From Viola odorata (lineage: Eukaryota > Streptophyta > Magnoliopsida > Malpighiales > Violaceae): a DNA stretch of 64,000 nucleotides. Position 1 is the first letter of the stretch. Each line of letters starts with the position of its first letter. Positions 18,479 through 30,100 of the stretch are shown here, piece by piece. A program made the position numbers and the translations under genes. Where the stretch lies: assembly GCA_963691705.1 (NCBI GenBank), contig OY829545.1, positions 43,449,475 through 43,513,474 on the forward strand, read 5' to 3'. The notes beneath the pieces were generated by a model. The model was not told where the DNA came from. It did not search any database and saw only the letters and a list, made by a program, of their open reading frames with translations.

Positions 18479-21400
18479 TGGTATCAGCATTCTTCCTGAA
18501 GATTCAGGCTTTTGAAATATCCTCTTCAAGGGTTGGTCTGTAAGTACAACGATAGGATAAGACTGGAAGTATCGGTCCATCTTGCGGGCGGCTTGTATAA
18601 GGGCGAACGCTATTTTCTCAATACGAGCATATCGCCGTTCCGCATCCTTTAAGACATGACTCACGAAGTAAACTGGGCGATGAGTGCGGTTATCGTCACG
18701 AACAAGGACGGCGCTGACCACTTCGTCCGCCGCGCCCAAGTACAAGTACAGAGTATCGTCGGACTCGGGCCTTGTCAATAACAAATCAGATGAAAAATAG
18801 TCCTTTAAGTCCACAAATGCTTGCTCACATTCTGGGGTCCACCCGAACGTGGCTTTCCGTCGTATGACTTTGAAAAAGGGGAGACACTTTTCTCCTTGCT
18901 TGGAGACGAATCGTCCCAGAGCGATAACGCGCCCTGTTAGCCTTTGCACTTCCTTAACGGTTCTTGGCGATATCATATCATGTATAGCTTTAACCTTGGA
19001 TGGATTAGGCTGGATACCTTTCTGGCTAACTACGTAGCCCAAGAACTTACCCGTCTGGAATGCAAACATGCACTTCCGGGGGTTTAGCTTCATGCGATAC
19101 CTTGTCATCACATCAAAAACTTCCTTTAGATCCTGCAGGTGATCATGAAAATTTGCACTCTTTACCAGTATGTCGTCAACATATGCTTCCACATTTCTCC
19201 CTATCTGTTCCTCAAAAATCTTATTTGCCATTCGCTGAAACGTGGCCCCCGCGTTCTTTAGTCCAAATGGCATCGCTGTGTAACAATACGTGGCTTTAGG
19301 AGTAAGGAAAGCGGTCTTCTCCTCATCCTCTAGGGCCATAGGGATTTGATGATATCCGGAATTGGCGTCCAATGAGCTTAGATATGCGTACCCAGCAGTT
19401 TGATCAACCAACTGATCTATGCGAGGAAGCGGGTAGCAATCCTTAGGACAAGCATCGTTCAAATCAGTGAAGTCAATGCACATACGCCAGTCCCCATTGG
19501 GTTTAGGAACAAGAACCGGGTTGGCTAACCAAGTGGGATATTGTACTTCGCGAATGAAACCCGCGTCAAGGAGCTTCATAACCTCCTTTTCCACAGCCGA
19601 CGCTTTTTCGGTGGAGAACGCCCGTCGTTTTTGCTGAACTGACTTGGCGTTAGGGTCAACGTTAAGCCTGTGCTCGGCTATTTCTCGGGATATACCTGGC
19701 ATATCGGCGGGTTCCCATGCGAAATTTCCTTGGCATTTGTTCAGCAGCCGTGCCAGTTGAAGATTTTCCGCTGGGCTGAGCTTATCGCTGACCAGGAAGC
19801 TGGCTCCCTCTTTGCCTATCACTGATACGGGCACCATCTTGTCAAGGGGTTGAGCGCGTTTTTCATCACCCTGCTCGTAGGGGTCTGCCGCTATACACAC
19901 GTATCTATCGCAGCTCGCCCGAGTCATGAGCGAATAGCATTCTGCCGCCAGTTTCTGATCACCTTTTATCGATACCACCCCGTCCCAGGAGGGGTATTTC
20001 ATCTTTAGATGTTTTTGTGATATCGCCGCTCCAAAGCGATTGAGGAAAGGCCGTCCGAGTATGACGTTATAGGGCAGATTCAGATCCACAACAAGGAACA
20101 ACAAATTCTCTGACCGTTTGTAAGTGTCTTCTCGGAAGTATACGGGTAGGGTGATTACTCCCGTAACAGGGATAGGGGTCCCATCCACTCCGACTATGGG
20201 TCTCTTACTAGGCGTTAACTCGTCGTGGGGGCGTTTCATGAGATTGTAAGCTTCCAGCGAAAAAAGGTTCACGGCACTCCCGTTGTCCACAAGAGTCCTT
20301 CTTATACCATGACTGGCGATGACAGGTGTGACTACCAAGGCGTCATTATGGGGATAGATAACGCCTTTCTCATCCTCTTCTGAAAAGGATAAGATCATGC
20401 GATCAAGTATGTCTATTGCTCCACCTTTCTTTGTCATGCCGTCTCGCGTACGCTTTTCCCCTTTCGCCACCATCGACTGTTCTGATTCATCTATGTAGGG
20501 GATCCCTCCTGCTATGATATTGATTATGGGGATGTCGTCGCCATCTATCGCGAAGGTTTCCACACCCTTTCCTTTGGGAGCGTTATCCGGCTGTGGGACT
20601 GGAGGGGGCCTTGGTCGTTCGTCTGCCGCTCTTCTTATCGGATTGTTTCGGGCATCTTCCCTTACTTGAGTCGCAAATTCTCCCAGATATCCTTCCTCCA
20701 CCAAGCGTTCTATCGCCCACCTTAATTCTCTACAAGCCTCTGTGGAATGTCCTCTGGCTTTGTGGAATTTACAGTAAGCATTTTCTCTCCTGCCTAAAAG
20801 CACTCCAGGTTTCGTGGGCGCCGGATAACGGATAGGAAGATCTCGCTGTTCCGCTATCGCCAATATCTCCGCTCTTGGTACATTCAAGGAGGGAAAATCC
20901 GGATCATACGCCCGATTTTTGTTAGCGTTCCCTTGACGCTGACGAGGGGAACTACCTTGTCTTCCTTTCGAGGAATTTCCTTTTTGCTTATCGTAGGTCT
21001 TTGGGATGTAATCTTTCCGTCGAGCGTAATCATCAGTGTAATGATCGTCAACCAGAGGATTTGCGGGAGCGGCAGGGATGCGAGGTGCCCCAGGCGGCAT
21101 ATCAAATGTTCTATTTCTATTTTCTTCTCCTTCCATTTTCGCATAATTATGGGCTTTAAGTCTTAGTGCGTCCAAGGATATTGGAGGATCCACCATCAAT
21201 GCATCTTTCAGTTTTCCATAATGGCAATTTCTTTTCAGAGCTTCTATGGCGAAATCAACGGTAACGCCCGGCGTTAATGACATTTCCAGATCGAATCGGC
21301 TGAGAAATTCTTTCAATGTCTCTTGGGGCTTCCGCTGTATGTCAAATAACGCTGCGGCAGATTTCCGAATTGGAATTGCTGTACTAAATCTGCTCCGAAA

Positions 21401-22414
21401 TTTGGATTCCAGCTGTGCGAAATTACTAATGGATCCGCCAGGAAGACCTTCAAACCAAAGACGATCAACTCCCGATAAGGTCATAACAAATATCTGACAT
21501 AAAGCCGCATCACTGTGAGTTTGAAACTGGACGAAATCCTTCACTTTGTTGATGTGCGAAATAGGATCTTTAGTACCATCATAAGTATCAGCGGGAAGCT
21601 TCACTCGCCTGCTGACCCTGTGACGTCTTACACGACGACTGAAAGGGTGACCTGAGGTATCATCAAGAATCTCACGCGCATGACGTGGGGGAGATATGTC
21701 TCCTTGTCGCCCTCCTTCCCTTGGTTCAGGTATATGATGTCGCCTGGGAGACCGACTGCGACTCCTGGGAGAACGACTTCGATTTCTTCTGCTACTAGAT
21801 CTTTCACTGTACACGGGAGATAAACTCCTGTTTGTTCCTTCCCTCCGTCCGGCCCAACGGTTCCTTAACGCCTCAAGCTGCCTGTCTTCCTGCAGAAGAA
21901 GTCTTTGCGGCATTTGCGGTACGTAAGCCTCTACTCCTCCTTGAGTGAGCTGTACGCGACCAACCGAGGGATTTCCTGCGGATAAAGGCACTTGGGGGTT
22001 CTCTGGAAACAACGGGGGCAGAGGTCGATCAGCAACAATAGATGATGTGAACAAGACGCGAGGAGGAACGCTAGATCCAGAAGCACCGGGCGTGACTCTA
22101 GTGGCCATTTCAGTCAAATATTCCAGGCGGGAACGAAGGGCCGCTATTTCCATAGCAAAGGGATTTTCATTGTTAAGCACAGATCCTTCCAAAAGAGGAG
22201 TATAAAGATCAGATCCCACTGTCTGTGATGAAGAAATGACCGTCTGTGAGGAGATAGATCCTCCGGCGATCCCGACCGAGAGGTCCAGAGGTCCCGAGAT
22301 AGTCGATTGCGTCGTCATAGAGAGGTCAGCAGTAGCAAAAGGAAATAACCGCCTGCGAGTTGAAAAAGGAATACTAGAAAATGTAGTCCGGTCTTGCTCT
22401 GATCTGGCTGTCAT
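18443..22414 (-). CDS. E2 gag-protease-RT-RNase H polyprotein (5' part of gag-pol)
   Basis: The open frame starts upstream of 22414; the ATG at 22414 is the first one and is chosen as start (1323 residues). In order: an N-terminal low-complexity part with an Arg/Ser-rich block; the gag capsid domain (about residues 260-430, DTYDGTKDPISHI, FNxRF-like region); a zinc-knuckle-like CKFHKARGHSTEAC; a protease with the atypical active site LVDNGSAVN; reverse transcriptase (PNGDWRMCIDFTDLN, AMPFGLKNAGATF, AYVDDILVKS); and an RNase H of the RT-linked type (LYLYLGAADEVVSAVLV). The frame ends at 18443-18445 shortly after KPESSGRM, where a deletion shifts it. A full-length element would read on into the second RNase H and integrase. 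Confidence 0.9.
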   Translation of the reverse strand: MTARSEQDRTTFSSIPFSTRRRLFPFATADLSMTTQSTISGPLDLSVGIAGGSISSQTVISSSQTVGSDLYTPLLEGSVLNNENPFAMEIAALRSRLEYLTEMATRVTPGASGSSVPPRVLFTSSIVADRPLPPLFPENPQVPLSAGNPSVGRVQLTQGGVEAYVPQMPQRLLLQEDRQLEALRNRWAGRREGTNRSLSPVYSERSSSRRNRSRSPRSRSRSPRRHHIPEPREGGRQGDISPPRHAREILDDTSGHPFSRRVRRHRVSRRVKLPADTYDGTKDPISHINKVKDFVQFQTHSDAALCQIFVMTLSGVDRLWFEGLPGGSISNFAQLESKFRSRFSTAIPIRKSAAALFDIQRKPQETLKEFLSRFDLEMSLTPGVTVDFAIEALKRNCHYGKLKDALMVDPPISLDALRLKAHNYAKMEGEENRNRTFDMPPGAPRIPAAPANPLVDDHYTDDYARRKDYIPKTYDKQKGNSSKGRQGSSPRQRQGNANKNRAYDPDFPSLNVPRAEILAIAEQRDLPIRYPAPTKPGVLLGRRENAYCKFHKARGHSTEACRELRWAIERLVEEGYLGEFATQVREDARNNPIRRAADERPRPPPVPQPDNAPKGKGVETFAIDGDDIPIINIIAGGIPYIDESEQSMVAKGEKRTRDGMTKKGGAIDILDRMILSFSEEDEKGVIYPHNDALVVTPVIASHGIRRTLVDNGSAVNLFSLEAYNLMKRPHDELTPSKRPIVGVDGTPIPVTGVITLPVYFREDTYKRSENLLFLVVDLNLPYNVILGRPFLNRFGAAISQKHLKMKYPSWDGVVSIKGDQKLAAECYSLMTRASCDRYVCIAADPYEQGDEKRAQPLDKMVPVSVIGKEGASFLVSDKLSPAENLQLARLLNKCQGNFAWEPADMPGISREIAEHRLNVDPNAKSVQQKRRAFSTEKASAVEKEVMKLLDAGFIREVQYPTWLANPVLVPKPNGDWRMCIDFTDLNDACPKDCYPLPRIDQLVDQTAGYAYLSSLDANSGYHQIPMALEDEEKTAFLTPKATYCYTAMPFGLKNAGATFQRMANKIFEEQIGRNVEAYVDDILVKSANFHDHLQDLKEVFDVMTRYRMKLNPRKCMFAFQTGKFLGYVVSQKGIQPNPSKVKAIHDMISPRTVKEVQRLTGRVIALGRFVSKQGEKCLPFFKVIRRKATFGWTPECEQAFVDLKDYFSSDLLLTRPESDDTLYLYLGAADEVVSAVLVRDDNRTHRPVYFVSHVLKDAERRYARIEKIAFALIQAARKMDRYFQSYPIVVLTDQPLKRIFQKPESSGRMLIPVTAIRKGSGPC

Positions 22415-22478
22415 AACCGTTCCGATCTCCCAACTAAACGGAGCTTGGCTATTAAGGACACTCACTTAATACACCAAA

Positions 22479-22497
22479 GCTCTCAATGAAAGCACCA
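22479..22497 (-). other. Primer-binding site of E2
   Basis: On the minus strand TGGTGCTTTCATTGAGAGC lies two bases inside the 5' LTR end. It begins with TGG, the complement of a tRNA CCA end. I cannot name the tRNA with certainty. Confidence 0.65.
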
Positions 22498-22499
22498 TT

Positions 22500-23037
22500 T
22501 GATAAGATCCGAGATCTCTTCTGGTCGGAAAACGGCTGCTGCAGCTAGTCGGAGGGGAAGCGATCGGCGTCAGAGATACCTGCAAAGCGCCGGAGGGGGA
22601 CTCCGGCGTAGACACTCCGATGCTTAAGTCAATTCGAGTTTTTAGAATGGTAGAGGTTCTCCAAGATGATCTCGATCTTACCTTCTGTTTGGAAAGATGG
22701 GGGTATTTATAGGCCGAAGTTGGCGATACCTGACAGCGATAAGGGTGCAACGATAAGCATCGTCCGAAGATATCGCCTCCAGCGATAATGGGTGAGCCAT
22801 CGCGGGCGATAATCACATAAGGCCTATCAGGAGCGACATCCTCTTAGTTCCTCTAGGATGGGATGACACCGTGCGCGTAAAGATGCATGAGATCCCCCCC
22901 CCGCTGAAGTCGACCATCCTAGGAAACTTCCGCCAGCCCGGGCGATAGGTTGGCTTTTCAGGGAAGCGTATAGAAACTCGTCAAGGATAGATGCCTTGGC
23001 TACAATATTGCCGTCAGGAGCATTCCAATTGTTATCA
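22500..23037 (-). repeat. E2 LTR, right copy (5' LTR relative to gag-pol)
   Basis: This 538-base copy of 7000-7541 drives gag-pol on the minus strand. The TATA-like CCTATAAATACC on the minus strand is near 22703-22714. Confidence 0.93.
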
Positions 23038-23042
23038 CTTGT
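23038..23042. repeat. TSD of E2, right copy
   Basis: CTTGT follows the E2 terminus directly and matches 6995-6999. Confidence 0.9.
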
Positions 23043-24239
23043 CTTGGCAGCGTATGCCTGAGCCCAGCCTTGCGCCCGTGCACGACCGTGCCATGCCTTG
23101 GCAGCGTGCAGCTGAGCCCAGCCTTGCGCCTGCGCGCCCGACCCTTACCTTGCCATCGGTCGCACCTCGCCCTCCGGTCTTGCCCTCGACCGCACCTCGC
23201 CTCGGCCTTGCCCTCGACCGCACCTCGGCCTTCAGCATTGCCATCAGTCGCGCCTCGGCCTTTGACCTTGCCATCGCCGGCACCTCGGCCTTCGGCCTTA
23301 CCTTCGCACGTCCGTGCCTTGCCTTAGCAGCGTGCGCCCGAGCTCTGTCACACGACCGTGCCCGAGCCCTGTCACACAACCGTGCCCGAGCCATGTCGCA
23401 GGACCATGCCCGAGCCCTGTCACACGACCGTGCCCGAGCCATGTCGCATGCCCATGCCCGAGCCCTGTCACACAACCGTGCCTGAGCCATGTCGCATGAC
23501 CGTGCCCGAGCCATGTTGCACGACCATGCCCGAGCCCTGTCACACGACTGTGCCCGAGCCACGTCGCACGGCTATGCCCGATCCCTATCGCACGACCATT
23601 CCCGAGCCATGTCGCTCGCCGTGTCTGAGCCCGCTTCCGAGCCATATCGCACGACCGTACCCGAGCACGTGGCCGAGCCAGCGTCCAAGCCCTTAGCCGG
23701 ACCCGTGGCCAAGCGTCTCTAGTCCCTTTGTCCAAGGGTTTTATGGGTCATTTTACCCTTGTATTTACTTGGCCTATATATTGAAGGCCTTAGCTTCATT
23801 TTTAGGTTGCTTTTGATTTTGATGATTTTATATCTCTTAAGCCTTAAGCCGCACCTTTAGCTAGGTAATTCGGTTCTTTGTAACCAGGGTCCTTAGTGGC
23901 TGAAAAACCATTGTTTATCCTTCATCTTTTCCTTGTAATCAAACCCCTTGAGCTTCCATTCAAGTGGGTTAATTTATTGGAAAGAGATCCTTAGTTTTGT
24001 ATAGAAAGGTTTCTTGATCTTGTTATCAAGAGGGTTTTCTCGGATCTAAGTTCCATTTTAGTTTATCATCCATACACCTCTAAACATCCTTCATTTCTGC
24101 TGCATTTCCATACTCCATTTCCCGACAAAAACGTTCATCATCCATCCGAACCCTTCAAGGAACCATCCGTACGCGAGGACTAGATCCATTGCTCTTCATC
24201 GGCCCCTTCATCTTCTCTTGAGGAACTTGGACCTTATCA
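23043..24239 (+). repeat. E1 right (3') LTR, portion right of E2
   Basis: At least from about 23140 this matches the left LTR: a 30-bp array (about 23159-23338), a 24-bp array (about 23346-23640), then unique sequence from TTTGTCCAAGGG to the terminal CCTTATCA at 24239. The left boundary of the LTR cannot be fixed because the other copy begins outside the window; part of 6825-6999 may belong to it. Confidence 0.7.
23159..23640. repeat. 30-bp and 24-bp tandem arrays in E1 right LTR
   Basis: Thirty-base units around CGCACCTCGGCCTTCGGCC are followed by about twelve 24-base units around CACGACCGTGCCCGAGCC. The array is uninterrupted here, unlike the left LTR, and so shows the pre-insertion state. 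Confidence 0.82.
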
Positions 24240-25622
24240 CTACTCCTTAACCAGATTGCCCAACGGAATGCCAAGCTAGGCCCCGAACACAGCCCCTAAT
24301 CCCATTATTCCCCTCCCCCCCCCCCCCAAACTTTATTGCCTTAGGGCATAATTTTGTACTCTCTTCACTTCCGGGTGAACTCTTTCATTACTTTTACGAC
24401 TTTAATTTTTATTGTTTGTTTGTGTGCCCTTCTCACCTTGAGGACAATGCGATTCCTAAGTGTGGGGAGGGGTTTATCTGTTTGTGTGTTTATTTTGAAA
24501 TTTTCTTGATTTCATGTTTATTTTTATGCTTGTTGCATGGCTGTGTTTCGTGAGATTTAAAAAAAAATCGGATTTTTAAAAACTTTTCAGATTTTTCTTT
24601 TTCTCAGATTTTAGGATTTTCTTATGAACTTTCGCACTGCCCCGTTTTTAAAACCCCCCTTATTTGGGCACACACTTTTGATCTTTTGTGCATAGAAAGA
24701 AACTATCAATCATTGCATCTATGCCTGGCCAAGCACAACTCTACCTGCTTGATCTTATGACCATGTCTACGCCTAGACACCAGTAGTCATAAAAAGCACC
24801 TTGTGACCACTTTGAGCCTCCATGCCATATTTTTCATGTGTGATTAAATGCTTAAATAGATGCTAGGACCTAGGTGTAGATATATATATATATATATTTC
24901 ATGCCATATGTATATATATATATATATACACAAAGCAAGCAGTCACAACAAGTAGCAAGGACCGCCAACTCCAGCTCAGAAGAAGATCTCCCCTACAGAA
25001 CAGAAAAGAAACCATCATCTAGCCCTTGATGTCGCGCTCCCAGCAAGTGTTTACTCACCGACCTCTCCTTTTTCTAGCCAAGGAATCCCTCAACTTCAGA
25101 TTTGTTTTCTTTCTCCTTCATCTTCTTTGTTTTTCTTTTCTTCTCTCTTCTTTTCTTTTCTTCCTTCTTTTTCATTCTCCATTCCTTCTATTCTCTCTAC
25201 CTAACTCGTATCTTACCCTACCTCTTTTAAATTCAAAGTTCTTTCTGATTGCTAGATTGCCCTCGCATGTGTACTGCGTACTCGGATTGATATGCAAACT
25301 ATGTTTTGTGTTGTGTTATTTGTATTTTTAGTGATTAAACACCTAGCCTTGTTTGCGAGTGTGAGCGAGTGTGAGCATAAATACTTATCCATGTGAGGAT
25401 TGCTGGTGAATAGGCCTGGATTGGGAAAGCCTTACCTTTAGGGTCGTTATCCTACTGGTTCGGTGCAGGTGCATGTCTAGGAAGAGTTGTATTTTGGTTT
25501 GGTGTAGTGTGTTGAGTGATTTGTTTATTCTTGCGTTGGGGTTGATACCGTGTGTTCTGACTTGGGGTTGTTTCTAATTTTGTGAATGCTCGAGGGCGAG
25601 CATTGGGCAGTATGGGATAATT
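24240..25622 (+). mobile_element. Athila-like element, 3' internal remnant
   Basis: GAGGACAATGCGATTCCTAA and then GTGTGGGGAGGGG (about 24443-24472) form the characteristic non-coding block upstream of the 3' LTR in plant Athila-type elements (recognised from the pattern). No protein-coding remnant is visible. The stretch also has a C-run near 24315, an alternating TA tract at 24880-24930 and T-rich sequence. A purine-rich tract GGGCAGTATGGGATAA precedes the LTR start. Confidence 0.5.
24880..24930. repeat. Alternating TA microsatellite pair
   Basis: Two runs of alternating TA flank TTTCATGCCATATG, so the whole could fold into a cruciform. Confidence 0.7.
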
Positions 25623-27105
25623 TGATAGCGTGCCTTTTATGATACTGTTAATTTGCCTTTGAATTCATCCTTTTTGCAGATCTAGGCCTAAGGAGAAAAG
25701 ATGTTGAAACATCCCTTTTTGGCAGAATTTAATTTCATGGATCCCAAAGCGTCGAGGCCTGGCCGTTTACTATGTCATCGAGCCCTTGTTGCGGATTCAT
25801 CCAGCCCAAGAAGCCATCCACTGCCTACACATTGTTGCCGCACGTGCACATTTTCCCTCCAATGACGAGCTAGAGAATATCCGCGCATGATTCCATGCAG
25901 ATTCCCTGTCGCTATCTAGGGAATATTCCCCTTAAGGACACGCTCCTTTCGTGTTTTGCACCCTTCTTAGCTGGATTTTGTCTTCTTGTGAGCTTTGAGG
26001 CTATCTAAACCTTTTATTTTTAGGTTTTTAGGACATCAGCTCTTACTTTTTACCTTTTGGTAGCTGTCAGCTCTCTCTCTCTCTCTTTGGGCAGATATTC
26101 TCTCTCTCTTACATTGGGATCTGTTTTCCCTCATTTTTCTCCATTAACGCTGTCAACACTTTCTTATCCGGTGTTTTAAGCTCCGGCTGGTATTTATTAA
26201 GTATTTTTTTTTTATTTCTTTCTTATTTCTTATGTATGTTATTTATTAGATTTGTTGCTTATTTACTTGTTAGTATGAGCGGCTAAGCTCATCTTTCTTA
26301 GCAAGGATATTTCAAGGGTTGCGAAATGGTAGTTTTAAGGCCTAATAGTTCTTCATTTATTCTTATTATTGTATTTGCTTCATTGTTGATTTCTTACTAT
26401 TTTATTTGAGATTTATTAGAAGCTTGATCAACTCCTATTTTATCTCTTATGAATACTGTCATCCATGTGGTAATAACTAACGTGAGGCTGCTTGGTAGAG
26501 TAGACAACTAGATCGGAGTCATCATATTAGTTGGTCCAATCCTATTAGGGCAAGCGACCAATTAGGGTAGAGTCTCCATGTCTTGCCCTAGACGTGTCTT
26601 TCCTCTGCTTAATGGGCCTCTGAGTATTGCTTCCATAAACGTACCTTGGAGGATGACAAAGCTTCAAAGCTATTCCATAAGCATACCTTGGGGTAGCTTC
26701 TCGTACGAAGGAAAGTAGGGGGCCTAAATGTACCTAGCCCCTATAGCACGTCTACGACTTAGGAATGGAATATTTTTGTGCCGATGATTTACTAGGCATC
26801 AACGTAACCTGAGAAACTTGCTAAGAACCTCTCTCATCTGACTTTACCTCGTTCGTTATTTTGTTTACCTTTATCATTCTGCTTGCATTATTACTCTACT
26901 CTTATTATTATTTATGTTTATTAATTGTTTAGTGTTCAAATATTCCCTTTGGTCAACTCGTTTGACCAACAAAAACCTTTCCATGTTACTGTTTTGTGCA
27001 TTTATTTTTGTCATACATCTAAGGCAAGATTTATCATTTAATCCCTGTGGTTCGACCCTACCGTTATTCGTAAATTAATTGTGCATCTAGGCATCAAGAT
27101 TATTA
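25623..27105 (+). repeat. Athila-like LTR, forward copy
   Basis: It starts TGATAGCGTGCC after the purine-rich tract. Its interior matches, in inverse orientation, the copy spread over 32535-37650: the pair around AAGCTCCGGCTGGTA (26186) and TACCAGCCGGAG, the block with TTCGTACGAAGGAAAGTAGG (26702), and ATCCCTGTGGTTCGACCCTA near the 3' end (27041). The end is placed near 27105, where homology to a Tat pol relic begins. No TSD could be confirmed. Confidence 0.6.
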
Positions 27106-27111
27106 TTATTT

Positions 27112-30100
27112 TTGACTTGTTTCGACGGCACGGTTAGTGCCCAAGGGGTGGTACACCCCCAGAATGATGCCCTGGTACTAATGACCTATATCGGGGCCCA
27201 TGGAGTAAGGAGGACCCTGATTAACAATGGCAGCGCCGTCAACCTTCTATCACTCGTGACCTACGAGCTGATGCGAAGGCCAGAGTTAGAGCTAATACCC
27301 TGCCAGAAATCCATCATCGGGGTAGATGGAGTTCCTGTCCCGATAGCAGGAGTAATGAATCTTCTGGTTCACTTTCGAGAAGATAAATCCAAAAGGATGG
27401 AGAGGCAACTATTCATGGTTGTCGACCTCAATCTACCGTATAATGTCATCCCGAGCCGCCCCTTTCTAAACACCTTTGGAGGTGTCATCTCGTAGCGACA
27501 CCTAAAGCTGAAATATCCATCATGGGAAGGGGTCGTCACAATCAGAGGCGATCAGAAGCTAGCTGCAGAATGCTACTTCAGTATGACGGCTAGCCAGTGC
27601 GACCGATATGTCTGCATAACAACGGATCCTTTTGACCAATAGGATGAGAAGCGTACCCAGCCGTTGGATTAGATAGTTCCAATACCAGTAGAAGGAGTGA
27701 CTACCGGTAATTTCTTGGTTAGCGAGAAACTAACCTAGGAAGAGAGAGAACAACTGTCATGGCTACTTAATAAAAGTGCAGGGGAGTTCGTATGCGTACC
27801 ATCAGACATGCCCGGTATTCAAAGAGAGGTGGCGGAACACTGATTAAACGTTAACCCAGAAGAAAAGCCAGTACAACAAAAGTGTTGAACCTTTTCAAAG
27901 GAAAAAAGCAGACGCCATCGAGAAGGAGGTGGCAAACCCGGTTGTGGTCCCTAAACCCAACGGAGAATGGAGAATGTGCATCGACTTTACATCTCTAAAC
28001 GAGGCGTGCCCGAAAGACTGCTACCTGCTACCTCGAATCAAATAGCAGGTGGATCAAACCGCAGGATACGAATACCTGAGCTCCTTAGATGAAAACTCTA
28101 GGTACCACCAAATACCCATGGCGATTGAGGATGAAGAGAAAATAGCTTTCATCACCCGGGTGGCCACCTACTACTATAAAGCCAAGCCGTTCGGTCTAAA
28201 AAATATCGGAGCCACATTCCAGTGGACCGCCAATAAAAAATTTAGAGATCAAATTGGCAGAAACCAAGAAGTATATGTGGACGACATTCTGGTAAAGAGC
28301 AAAAGCTTTCGCGCTCATCTGGCGGACCTGGAGGAAACATTCGGGGTCATGCAACAATACGCCATGAAGATGAAATGCATGTTTGCATTCCAGACGGGAA
28401 AATTCCTTGGGTACATAGTGAGCCGGAAGGGCACTCAGCCCAACCCATCCAAACTTGTCGCGATCTAAGATATGATATCACCCAGGAACGCCAGAGAAGT
28501 TCAGAGGCTAACAGGTATGATTATCACGTTGAGCATATTCATTGCCAAGCAAGGCGAGCGATGCCCCCCGTTCTTTAAACTGCTCCGAAAGGAAGCCCCA
28601 TTCGGATGGACAGAAGAGTGCGAGAGAGCCTTTTCTAGCCTAAAGAAATATCTCACTTCCGACCTTCTGTTAACTCGTCTAGAATCTGGAGACACTCTTT
28701 TCCTATACTTAGGAGTTGCGGACGAGGTGGTAAGTGTCATCTTAGTACGAGACGAAGGGGGAATCCACAAACTAGTCTACTTCATTAGCCGTATTCTAAA
28801 GGGCGCAGAAGTAAGATACTGCCGAATAGAAAAAGCAATTTTTGCCTTAGTACAGGCAACCCGGAAGATAGAGCGATATTTCTGAGGCGAATCTTCAAAA
28901 AACCAGAAACATCCAGGAGAATGGTCATTTCGGCCATCGAGCTGGAGTAGCATGGTTTATAATATCAGTCCAGGCCATCTATCAAGGCACAACCCTTAGC
29001 CGATTTCATAGCTGAATGCACCTTCCCGGCTGGCCCAAAGTTAGGCGAGCTCTTACCAATGCTGACAGAGGAAGACTTGGAAGATGTGGATCAACCTTTT
29101 CCAGAAAGTTACGGAGATAAGTGGGTCATCTTAGTTGACAACGTGAAGAATCAAGAATCAGTCGGTGCTGGTATCATTGCATCCGAACCAACAGGAATCA
29201 AAATATGATACGCATTGTGAATCTTGAAACCGTTATCCAACAATGCGACAGAGTACGAGGTGCTCTTGGCAAGCCTGCGCATCGGGGGGGACTTGAGTGC
29301 CAAAGGAGCATATGATTATAGAGAGCTGGAGGATCTACAGTTTGAAATCCGCAGCGACTCAAAACTAATTGTAGATTAGGATAACGGCAATTCCCAAGCT
29401 AAAGACCCCACAATGATCAAATATCTAGAAAAGGTGCAGCGAGTGCTGTTAGAGATAAAGAAGAGAGGGATCCGCGTGGCAATCAACCATATCCTGAGGG
29501 AAGAGAACACCCAGGCTGATGAAATCGTGAAACTAGCGGCCAATTTTGAGGTCGTCATGCCAAGGGATGTCTTGATTGAGGAGATCACAATACCCTCTTT
29601 CATGGAGGAACAACTTTCCTTGAGCATCGGCAACAAGTCAGACGATTGGTGCACCCCAGTAATTGATTACTTGAAGCATCGCAACCTACCCACAGATAAG
29701 GCCGAGAAGAAGAAAATCCTCAAGCGATCCGATAGATGTTCGCTCTATGGTGGAGAGCTCATCCGTCGCTACTTCACTCACCTAGCCTCCAAGTGTATTT
29801 TAGAGGACGAGGGTCATTATACCCTTCGAGAAATTCATGAGGGCATATGCGGAATACATATCTCCGGAGGAACAATAGCTGCGCAAGTCCTTCATGTCGG
29901 GTTCTATTAGCCCACCATCAGGAAGGATTGTGACGCTTTTGTAAGAACATGCCACAAATGTCAAGAATTTGCAAGAATTCCCCGACAGCTCGCCACGAAT
30001 ATTTTAGCACTGGTCAGCCCCTGCCCGTTTGCCATGTCGGGCATTGATATCATAAGACCTTTCCCGGTGGCCTACCCCCAGCTCGAGTACGTCATCGTAG

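Larger units (their letters stand above)
7000..23037 (-). mobile_element. E2: 16-kb Tat-like Ty3/gypsy element with an antisense gene module
   Basis: LTRs of 542 and 538 bases begin TGATAA and end TTATCA. The TSD CTTGT is perfect (6995-6999 and 23038-23042). Gag-pol is on the minus strand with the order gag, protease, RT, RNase H, second RNase H, integrase. A dual RNase H is known for the Tat lineage. Downstream of integrase, on the opposite strand, lie four ORFs between 8501 and 15473; antisense ORFs in this position are known from Tat relatives such as Grande. The two LTRs differ by about four transitions plus the length of a C-run, so the insertion is recent. A small frame-breaking deletion in pol makes this copy non-autonomous. 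Confidence 0.93.
1..24239 (+). mobile_element. E1: non-autonomous LTR retrotransposon hosting two nested insertions (left end outside window)
   Basis: The segment 3914-4677 and the segment ending at 24239 are near-identical over their last 500 bases and both end in CCTTATCA, which defines them as LTR 3' ends. The left copy is followed by a primer-binding-like site (4680-4691). The internal region holds one long ORF (4896-6824) with no recognisable gag, protease, reverse transcriptase or integrase, so the element must be mobilised in trans. It is split by a gag-protease element at 412-3913 and by the 16-kb element E2 at 7000-23037. The left LTR starts before base 1, so LTR length and TSD cannot be read. 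Confidence 0.7.

Noticed and set aside
23035..23735. Several long open frames on both strands in the E1 right LTR
   Set aside because: Same 24/30-bp array effect; lies in an LTR with no start or splice context.
25026..25331. 101-residue ORF in T-rich DNA
   Set aside because: Low-complexity phenylalanine/leucine stretch from a pyrimidine-rich tract; no promoter or homology visible.
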